Positions 6,781 to 11,949 of a stretch of DNA of 15,834 nucleotides are shown piece by piece; the stretch's first letter is position 1; every line of letters begins with the position of its first letter. The notes under the pieces are model-generated. The model worked only from the letters and a program-made list of their open reading frames with translations. It was not told the DNA's origin and did not search any database. The position numbers and the translations under genes are program-made. Source of the DNA: Nanobdellota archaeon (GTDB lineage: Archaea; Nanobdellota; Nanobdellia; Pacearchaeales; GW2011-AR1); assembly GCA_018830905.1 (NCBI GenBank), contig JAHJRM010000062.1, forward strand, positions 1 to 15,834, given 5' to 3'.

Positions 6781-7740
6781 TTATTTATACGCCTTCTTGA
6801 TAGGTTCAATAATTTTCCAGAGATATTCCGTGCAAGTGTTCTTTAAATCTAACGGATGAATTTTTCCTTGGGAGTAATCTTTCTCAAGAGATTCATAATC
6901 TGAGAATTTTAAGTTGCCTCCGAATTTTTCTGAGCGAGATAGTTCAACTTTGTTAAATCTTGGGGAAACAATAAGTTTCAAAATTTGGAGTATTGGATTT
7001 TCTTTTATTTCTTTAGCAGGGCAGTAAGCACCTTTTATTGTTCTTTTTATTTCGTCGAGAGAATCTGTTACACTTATTCCAGAACCAGGAATGCTCTTAG
7101 ACATTTTTCGCCCTGGGCCTTTTAGAGAAGTGATTAATGGTGTGTGTAATGCGATGAATTTATGTTCTAAAATTTTATCCATTTCTCTTCCAATCATATG
7201 AATCTTTCTCTGTTCTAAACCTCCAAGAGCGACATCAATTCCTAGATGTTTTATGTCAACTGCTTGCATTAGAGGATACCATAATTGTGAAATCGTTGCA
7301 CCTTCAATGTCTCTTGCAACTTCCTGCATGCTTCTTAAACCTCGTTTTATCGTCGAGTCCTGTGCAATCTTCATCACATCAAGTTGATATTCTTTTTCGA
7401 ATTGAAAATCACTTCCAAGAACAATTTCTGATTTTATCCCGATTGCCTTTAGTGTTTTCTTCCAGTTCTCAACTTCTTTCTTTATCTCCTTCTCTCCGCC
7501 CTTTCGATTAAGCATTGCGTGAACATCTGCTAAAAGTATGACAACTTCGAAACCTGCTTTTTGTAAATCCAGAAGCTTTGTTATTGTAACAAAATGCCCT
7601 AAGTGGAGAGGCCCGTTTGGTTCGTAACCGCAATAAACAGTTGGGTTCTTTTTCTTTTTTAGAAGAGTTTTAAGTTCTTCAAGAGTTACAATCTCTTCAG
7701 TATTCTTCATTATCAACTCTAATTTTTCATTTGAGTCCAT
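6781..7740 (-). CDS. tyrS: Tyrosyl-tRNA synthetase (archaeal type)
   Basis: Class I aminoacyl-tRNA synthetase charging tRNA-Tyr. With the start at 7740 the protein is 319 aa, close to M. jannaschii TyrRS (306 aa). The HIGH-type motif is PLHLGH (44-49) and the KMSKS motif is 212-216. Tyr36, Tyr155, Gln159 and Asp162 line up with M. jannaschii Tyr32, Tyr151, Gln155 and Asp158 of the tyrosine pocket. GGLEQRKIHM and the C-terminal HPLDLKN are also typical. An in-frame ATG at 7809 would add 23 residues, but a TATA box centred 25 nt upstream of 7740 lies inside that extension and points to 7740. The - strand neighbour upstream is the phosphoesterase gene. Confidence 0.95.
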   Translation of the reverse strand: MDSNEKLELIMKNTEEIVTLEELKTLLKKKKNPTVYCGYEPNGPLHLGHFVTITKLLDLQKAGFEVVILLADVHAMLNRKGGEKEIKKEVENWKKTLKAIGIKSEIVLGSDFQFEKEYQLDVMKIAQDSTIKRGLRSMQEVARDIEGATISQLWYPLMQAVDIKHLGIDVALGGLEQRKIHMIGREMDKILEHKFIALHTPLITSLKGPGRKMSKSIPGSGISVTDSLDEIKRTIKGAYCPAKEIKENPILQILKLIVSPRFNKVELSRSEKFGGNLKFSDYESLEKDYSQGKIHPLDLKNTCTEYLWKIIEPIKKAYK

Positions 7741-7760
7741 AGTGGTTATTGGGGGAAGTT

Positions 7761-7771
7761 GTTTATAATTA
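7761..7771 (-). promoter_or_regulatory. Promoter (TATA box) of tyrS
   Basis: Read on the - strand, AATTATAAAC has its centre at about 7765, 25 nt before the ATG at 7740. It decides the start codon against the longer reading frame from 7809. Confidence 0.7.
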
Positions 7772-7790
7772 TTTTGATTTAGGAGATACT

Positions 7791-7922
7791 GCTCGGCTTC
7801 ACCTCGCAATTAATTGGCTCAAAACAAACTTAGTCAAGTTTTTCGCTTGGAGAAATTAATAAGTCTAAAAATAAACATAAACTTACAGGGTTTTACTTTA
7901 TTATTATGCGAGCGCAGCGAGC
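7791..7922. repeat. Intergenic structured repeat (copy D)
   Basis: Relative of the rRNA-spacer repeats, outside the rRNA operon. CTCGCAATTAATTGGCTC (7803-7820) closely matches the CTCACAATTAACTGGTTC of copy A. It is followed by AAAAC...ACTTAGT...GTTTTT (hairpin region) and TTTCGCTTGG, and ends with GCGAGCGCAGCGAGC (7908-7922). The second (GGAAAAATC) hairpin is missing or unrecognisable. It lies between the 3' end of the phosphoesterase gene and the tyrS promoter. Confidence 0.6.
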
Positions 7923-7928
7923 TACAAA

Positions 7929-8315
7929 TCAACCAACCTTCATCCACAACCAGCTTTTCTCCGGCTTGTTTCCATAATTAGTTTTTACGAGGACAAAATT
8001 TCCTTTTAGTTTTTTTCCGTGAAGCGTAAATTCAATTTTCTTGCTGTCTTTGGATTTTAATTCATAATTTCCTGAGTCCCAGATTTCAACTTTTCCTGCA
8101 CCGTAATTTCCCTCGGGAATTGTTCCGTGAAATTTTGCATATTCAAGAGGATGATCTTCGACAGCGACGGCAAGCCGTTTTACGTTTTTTGTTTTTGGAG
8201 GTTCTTTGGGAACGGCCCAGCTTTTTAGAACACGGTTCATTTCTAGACGGAAGTCATAATGAAGATGGGACGCTTTATGTTTTTGGACGACGAAGATTAG
8301 CTTTTTGGTTGTCAT
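7929..8315 (-). CDS. Stand-alone LigD-type DNA 3'-phosphoesterase
   Basis: Resembles the 3'-phosphoesterase (PE) module of bacterial LigD, which trims 3'-phosphate and 3'-ribonucleotide ends to a 3'-OH during DNA repair; free-standing archaeal PE enzymes are known. The 128-aa protein has FVVQKHKASHLHYDFRLE (8-25), LKSWAVPKEP (30-39), RLAVAVEDHPLEY (47-59), FHGTIPEGNYGAGKVEIWD and a final SWLWMKV. His13, His19, Asp21, Arg23, His55 and Tyr59 keep exactly the spacing of Pseudomonas LigD His42, His48, Asp50, Arg52, His84 and Tyr88. No ligase, polymerase or Ku gene lies nearby, so its partner is unknown. A TATA-like box 25 nt upstream suggests its own leaderless transcript. Confidence 0.92.
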   Translation of the reverse strand: MTTKKLIFVVQKHKASHLHYDFRLEMNRVLKSWAVPKEPPKTKNVKRLAVAVEDHPLEYAKFHGTIPEGNYGAGKVEIWDSGNYELKSKDSKKIEFTLHGKKLKGNFVLVKTNYGNKPEKSWLWMKVG

Positions 8316-8334
8316 ATATTAATTAGGAAATTAG

Positions 8335-8345
8335 AATATAAAAAA
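8335..8345 (-). promoter_or_regulatory. Promoter (TATA box) of the 3'-phosphoesterase gene
   Basis: On the - strand the sequence reads TTTTTATATT, centred near 8340, 25 nt before the ATG at 8315. Confidence 0.6.
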
Positions 8346-8347
8346 TG

Positions 8348-8361
8348 CTCGCTAACGCGAG
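8348..8361. repeat. Short CTCGC-TAAC-GCGAG hairpin
   Basis: A perfect 5-bp inverted repeat with a 4-nt loop. It resembles the GCTCGC/GCGAGC tails of the other intergenic repeats, and the ATTAATTGG after it matches the start of copy D. It may be a remnant of the same family. Confidence 0.4.
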
Positions 8362-8452
8362 ATTAATTGGAATTGATAATGTGAAGAAAGATTTAAATAA
8401 AATTAATTATTGTTAAATTGCATAGAAGCATATCAATAGCAACATATGTAAG

Positions 8453-8480
8453 TCTTAAAAACTCATATAATTTATATAAA
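8453..8480 (+). promoter_or_regulatory. Promoter and possible operator of the small ribbon-helix-helix gene
   Basis: CTTAAAAACT, centred about 8457, is 24-25 nt before the ATG at 8482. The palindrome TTTATATAAA (8471-8480) directly abuts the start codon and could be bound by the encoded protein if it autoregulates; that is inference. A further TATA-like AGATTTAAATAAAA lies at 8389-8402. Confidence 0.45.
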
Positions 8481-8481
8481 A

Positions 8482-8640
8482 ATGGAAGAAAATAAAGCAA
8501 CAACAATAAGAGTATTTAATGACACGGCATATAGATTTAATCTTCTTAAATTTACCAATAAGTTTAGAAATCAAGATATTTTCTTAAATTTGCTTTTAGA
8601 TTTATACGAAAAATCTAAACAAAAACTTGGGAAAAAATAA
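8482..8640 (+). CDS. Small ribbon-helix-helix-like protein (52 aa)
   Basis: The 52-aa reading frame MEENKATTIRVF...KQKLGKK* fits the ribbon-helix-helix plan: a short strand (ATTIRVFNDT, 6-15), a first helix (AYRFNLLKFTNKF, 16-28), a turn, and a second helix (NQDIFLNLLLDLYEKSKQKL, 30-49). Such proteins are DNA-binding dimers acting as small repressors or antitoxins. No toxin-like partner is visible next to it, so a stand-alone regulator is more likely. The ATG has a TATA-like box 24-25 nt upstream (leaderless). The fold is predicted by eye only. Confidence 0.6.
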   Translation: MEENKATTIRVFNDTAYRFNLLKFTNKFRNQDIFLNLLLDLYEKSKQKLGKK

Positions 8641-8710
8641 AACCACAAATGATGAAGAATTTCGTTTAAAAGATTAATAATTTATCTTTTTTCTTTCGTT
8701 TTTTAGGAAT

Positions 8711-8830
8711 TTAAATTATAAGAGGTTCGTCAAAATTTATGTGATTCAGAGAAATTATTGCAAAAAGTGTTAAGACAATTGCCAATACGACAAGATATTT
8801 TATTAGAATTTTTCTCTCCTCTTTTTTCAT
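8711..8830 (-). CDS. Small single-helix membrane protein (39 aa)
   Basis: The 39-aa frame starts MKKEERKILIKYLVVLAIVL and ends NHINFDEPLII. A charged, positive N-terminus (MKKEERK) is followed by one hydrophobic segment (about residues 8-28), so an N-in membrane helix with a short outer tail is likely. Function unknown. Support for it being real comes from a TATA box centred at 8855.5, exactly 25.5 nt before its ATG, the same box that serves the 8881 gene on the other strand. Confidence 0.55.
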   Translation of the reverse strand: MKKEERKILIKYLVVLAIVLTLFAIISLNHINFDEPLII

Positions 8831-8849
8831 ATGTTTTCTAAGACAACTA

Positions 8850-8860
8850 TTTTTATAAAG
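8850..8860. promoter_or_regulatory. Shared bidirectional TATA box
   Basis: The sequence TTTTTATAAAG reads CTTTATAAAAA on the - strand. Its TTTATAAA core (8852-8859) is a near palindrome centred 25.5 nt from the ATG at 8881 (+) and 25.5 nt from the ATG at 8830 (-). One TATA box therefore fits leaderless transcription in both directions. Confidence 0.65.
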
Positions 8861-8880
8861 TTAATCTGCCTTTTTTAGGA

Positions 8881-9342
8881 ATGGTTGAAATTGATTCTCC
8901 TCCAGATTTTGTTGGAGTATGGAGTAAATCTCCTGAAGATATTATGGAAGATGAGGATTTTGGGGCTTTTTACATCTGGTTAACTTCTGAAGATGGTGGT
9001 TTCTGTTTTGATAGATTTGGGCGGGCAGACATTGTTAATCTTCTTCGAGATACTAGAATGGCATTCTCAAAAAAATATTCCCCCAGAGCTGTAAGCCGTG
9101 GGGCTTCGGAAAAAGAGATGTGGTATTCAGGAGTAAGTATTGATAACGGAGAAACTTATAGAGGTATCTGGAGAACCCATGATAATTCTGAGGGAGAATT
9201 TGTTATGGAATCTTTTGTCAATGGAGAATTTGGGAATGTTGAAAAAGCGTTGGCGGAGAGTTCATTTAGATTGCTCAATAATTTGATTCTCGATAAAAGA
9301 AGAGAGTTTCCATACTCTCCTCTTGCAGAAGCTCTTAGATAA
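8881..9342 (+). CDS. Hypothetical protein (153 aa), not recognised
   Basis: No known family recognised. The 153-aa protein is acidic at the N-terminus (MVEIDSPPDFVGVWSKSPEDIMEDEDFG), aromatic-rich (several Trp, Tyr and Phe) and has no signal peptide or membrane segment, so it is likely a soluble cytoplasmic domain. It looks like a mixed alpha/beta fold with a C-terminal helical part (VEKALAESSFRLLNNLILDKRREF). The ATG is positioned by the TATA box 25.5 nt upstream. Codon use looks like that of its neighbours. The rRNA promoter follows it by about 50 nt. Confidence 0.7.
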   Translation: MVEIDSPPDFVGVWSKSPEDIMEDEDFGAFYIWLTSEDGGFCFDRFGRADIVNLLRDTRMAFSKKYSPRAVSRGASEKEMWYSGVSIDNGETYRGIWRTHDNSEGEFVMESFVNGEFGNVEKALAESSFRLLNNLILDKRREFPYSPLAEALR

Positions 9343-9390
9343 ATTCGGATTATTAATTCTAATAAGGATTATTTCTTGATTCTCCTCGAA

Positions 9391-9402
9391 AGATTTATAA
9401 AC
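9391..9402 (+). promoter_or_regulatory. Promoter of the rRNA operon
   Basis: AGATTTATAAAC is the strongest TATA-like element upstream of 16S; with the usual spacing transcription would begin near 9423. The core resembles the eno box (AGATTTATATAC). No other convincing promoter lies between here and the 16S start. Confidence 0.65.
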
Positions 9403-9422
9403 GCAGAGAAAGATAATTTCTT

Positions 9423-9630
9423 GTAACTAAGATGAGTGCCTTAACAATGTGCATACAGAGAACTGGAACGTTAAGAGTTTGCATTAAGGTATGAAGTATG
9501 TAGAAGCAGTCATTTAGTTGTAATTCTAATAAGCATAAAGCCAATAGTGGAGATTGAGTGAAGTGTTATCTTTTTGCAAGATAATGCGCGGAGATTTATG
9601 TTCGTTAAGTTTTTCTCTTAGAAAAAACAT
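9423..9630 (+). other. rRNA operon leader, no gene recognised
   Basis: This is about 200 nt of probable pre-rRNA leader. It contains an inverted repeat CTTAAC (9440-9445) / GTTAAG (9470-9475) and a hairpin TATCTT-TTTGC-AAGATA (9567-9583). Reading frames are very short; the longest from the ATG at 9432 is 20 codons. It could contain a small RNA, but no known family signature was seen. Confidence 0.4.
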
Positions 9631-9633
9631 TGC

Positions 9634-9769
9634 GTTCGCTTCGCTCACAATTAACTGGTTCAAAACAGACTTCGTCAAGTTTTTTACTTAACTAAAAATT
9701 AATGCGGAAAAATCTGTCGGAGACGATTTTGGAACCAAGTAAATTTGAGCGAAACGAAGTGGAGCGAAC
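9634..9769. repeat. Structured rRNA-spacer repeat, copy A (before 16S)
   Basis: Outer arms GTTCGCTTCGCTC (9634-9646) and GAGCGAA...GCGAAC (9747-9769) are complementary. Inside are AAAAC-GAC-TTC-GTC-GTTTT (about 9662-9683) and AAAATC...GTC-GGA-GAC-GATTTT (about 9709-9730). Thirty-five bases (9699-9733) are identical to copy B at 11353-11387. Confidence 0.75.
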
Positions 9770-9803
9770 AAATATTTTAAAATAAAATAAATCGATGAAG
9801 TTT

Positions 9804-11256
9804 AAATCCAGTTGATCCTGCTGGCGGCTGCGGCTCTCTGGTTTGCGTTTAGACATGCAAGTTTTTTCTTTGATTCTTCGGAATTTGAGGAGGAGCGAAC
9901 TGCTCAGTAACACGTAGCTAACCTGCCCTTAAGTCAAGGATAATCTCGGGAAACTGAGTGTAATACTTGATAGGAGATATACCCTGGAAAGATTTATCTC
10001 TTAAACTCGTGCTTAAGGATGGGGCTGCGGCGGATTAGGTTGTTGGCGGGGTAATAGCCCACCAAGCCTATGATCCGTAAGGGCTCTTAGCGGAGAGGCC
10101 CTGAGAGGGAATCTGAGACACTATTCCCAGCCCTACGGGGTGCAGCAGTTAGGAATAATCTACAATGCGCGAAAGCGTGATAGTTTGAGCCAGAGTGCTC
10201 CTCATTGAGGAGCTTTTGCCAAATGTAAAAAGTTTGGCGAATAAGGACTGGGCAAGACGAGTGCCAGCCGCCGCGGTAATACTCGCGGTCCAAGTCGCAG
10301 CCATATTTATTGGGTCTAAAACATCCGTAGCTTGCTATGTAAGTTTCCTGTGAAATCTCAGATCTTAAATCTGAGGCGAGCGGGAAATACTGCATGGCTA
10401 GAGACCGGAAGACGCAGGAAGTACGTCTAAAGTAACGGTAAAATGTGTTGATCTTAGACGGACTCACAACAGCGAAGGCATCCTGCGAGGACGGTTCTGA
10501 CAGTAAGGGATGAAGGCTAGGGGCGCAAAACGGATTAGATACCCGTGTAGTCCTAGCAGTAAACACTGCACACTAAACATCGGTACCTCTTCGAGAGGCA
10601 TCGGTGCTGTAGGGAAGCCGTAGAGTGTGCTACCTGGGAAGTATAGCCGCAAGGCCGAAACTTAAAGGAATAGGCGGGGAGACACTACAACGGGTGACGC
10701 GTGCGGTTCAATTAGATTCCACACCGTGAACCTCACCAGGAGCGACAGCAGAATGAAGGTCAGTCTGAAGGGCTTACCTGACACGCTGAGAGGAGTTGCA
10801 TGGCCGACGTCAGCCTGTGCCGTGAGGTGACCTGTTAAATCAGGTAACAGGCAAAACCCTCATCTATATTTACTACGTGTACAATATAGAGATTGCCTTG
10901 GTAACAAGGATGAGAGTGAGGGCTACGTTAGGTGAGTACAGCCCGAATCCCCTGGGCAACACGCGCGCGGCAATGGCGGATACAGAGGGACGCAACTCCG
11001 AAAGGAGAAGCTAATCTCATAAAGTCCGTCTCAGTTCAGATTGAGGTTTGTAACTCAGCCTCATGACGCTGGAATCCGTAGTAATCGTTTGTTATCAGCG
11101 AACGGTGAATATGTCACTGTCTCTTGCACTCACTGCCCGTCAAACCAACCAAGTTATGTTATGGTGAAACTTTTCGAAGGAGAGCCAAGATATAGTAAGG
11201 TAGGTTAAGTCGTCACAAGGTATCTGTAGGGGAACCTGCAGATGGATCACCTCCTA
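9804..11256 (+). rRNA. rrs: 16S ribosomal RNA
   Basis: The 5' end AAATCCAGTTGATCCTGCTGG is the archaeal TTCCGGTTGATCCTGCCGG region with changes. GTGCCAGCCGCCGCGGTAAT (10261-10280) is the 530 loop, AAACTTAAAGGAAT the 900 region, and the 3' end is GGATCACCTCCT. Length is about 1450 nt, normal for archaea, and no intron was seen. The CCTCC at the 3' end matches the GGAGG sites in the exosome operon. The sequence is divergent (for example AATTAGATTCCACACCGTG where many archaea have AATTGGATTCAACGCCGG), consistent with a DPANN-like lineage. Ends are good to a few bases. Confidence 0.97.
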
Positions 11257-11296
11257 AATTTTTTATTAGAAGATTAAGTTCTTTCAACTAAAGTTT

Positions 11297-11423
11297 CACT
11301 CACGATTTACTGACTCAAAACTCACTTCGTTGAGTTTTTCGTTTAATGAAAGTTAATGCGGAAAAATCTGTCGGAGACGATTTTGGAGTTAAGTAAATTC
11401 GAGCGGAACGAAGTGAAGCGAAC
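11297..11423. repeat. Structured rRNA-spacer repeat, copy B (after 16S)
   Basis: Same plan as copies A and C. CTCACGATTTACTGACTC is followed by a perfect hairpin AAAACTCA (11317-11324), loop CTTCGT, TGAGTTTT (11331-11338); then TTAATGCGG and an AAAATC/GATTTT hairpin identical to copy A; then GAGTTAAGTAAA, which pairs with TTTACTGACTC; then GAGCGGAACGAAGTGAAGCG at the end. Confidence 0.75.
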
Positions 11424-11470
11424 TAATTAATTAACACTAAGCTCTTCTACATACTCATCTTGTTCAGAAA

Positions 11471-11481
11471 AGTTTTAAAAC
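11471..11481 (+). promoter_or_regulatory. Possible internal promoter before tRNA-Ala
   Basis: AGTTTTAAAAC has its core centred at 11476.5, which would start RNA near A11502, 66 nt before the tRNA. It could supply extra tRNA and 23S transcripts. It may equally be chance in AT-rich spacer. Confidence 0.4.
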
Positions 11482-11504
11482 AGACTCGGGCTAAATTAAA
11501 CATT

Positions 11505-11570
11505 GGGCCTGTGTTATACAGTCCCTTGAAAAGCTGTTATGGATATGACAAAATGGTCACTGTCCAAGGG
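11505..11570 (+). other. Structured leader immediately before tRNA-Ala with two alternative pairings
   Basis: GGGCCTGT-GTTAT-ACAGTCCC (11505-11525) forms a hairpin. Its CCC plus TTG (CCCTTG 11523-11528) can instead pair perfectly with CAAGGG (11565-11570), which includes the first three bases of the tRNA. A further TGAC-AAAATG-GTCA hairpin lies between. Confidence 0.4.
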
Positions 11571-11638
11571 CCTGTAGTCTAATGGTAAAACACCTCGTTT
11601 GCACCGAGGAACTCCGTGTTCGATTCACGGCAGGTCCA
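11568..11638 (+). tRNA. tRNA-Ala (anticodon TGC)
   Basis: A 71-nt cloverleaf. Acceptor stem GGGCCTG/CAGGTCC contains the G3.U70 wobble that identifies alanine tRNAs. Anticodon stem CCTCG/CGAGG carries loop TTTGCAC (anticodon TGC), and the T arm is CCGTG-TTCGATT-CACGG. The D arm GTCT/AAAC has one C.A mismatch. The discriminator is A and CCA is not encoded. Placement between 16S and 23S is the usual euryarchaeal pattern. No tRNA intron. Confidence 0.96.
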
Positions 11639-11821
11639 TAAAATCTTTCTGAAGATGTTTAGTTACAATCACAAATCACATTCACTTTTTGAGTGAAGTT
11701 GGTTCCGGATGAAAAACTTCGGGATCATTTTGAGAATGAGAAATATTGATAAAGAAGTACGTTCGCGCTTCAGTTCGCGACCTCGCACGAGAGATTAGTA
11801 AAAATTGTCTCTACCACGAAG
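11639..11821. other. tRNA-23S spacer, no gene recognised
   Basis: It holds a hairpin TTCACT-TTTTG-AGTGAA (about 11683-11699) and a GC-containing stretch GTTCGCGCTTCAGTTCGCGA (11763-11782) recalling the ends of the repeat family. Nothing coding is visible. It is presumably transcribed as part of the pre-rRNA. Confidence 0.4.
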
Positions 11822-11949
11822 TCGCTCAGCTCACAAGCACTTGGCTCAAAATTCACTTCGTTGAATTTTTCGCTTAATAAAAATTAATGCGAAGAACCTT
11901 GACGGAGTATGGTTCTGAGCAAAGTGAATCGAGCGACGGAGGAGCGAGC
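11822..11949. repeat. Structured rRNA-spacer repeat, copy C (before 23S)
   Basis: Keeps the fold of A and B with different bases. First hairpin AAAATTCA (11848-11855), loop CTTCGT, TGAATTTT (11862-11869), against AAAACTCA/TGAGTTTT in B. Second hairpin AGAACC (11893-11898) / GGTTCT (11911-11916), against AAAATC/GATTTT in A and B. GGCTC (11843-11847) can pair with GAGC (11917-11920). Ends GAGCGACGGAGGAGCGAGC. Confidence 0.7.

Noticed and set aside
7741..7809. TyrRS start at 7809 (23 extra residues)
   Set aside because: The extension contains the TATA box placed 25 nt before 7740 and does not resemble TyrRS; the shorter protein matches family length.
9432..9494. 20-codon frame MSALTMCIQRTGTLRVCIKV
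   Set aside because: Starts about 9 nt after the predicted rRNA transcription start, very short, with no support as a protein.
10087..10652. Open frames on the - strand within 16S
   Set aside because: They lie wholly inside conserved 16S rRNA and are chance frames.
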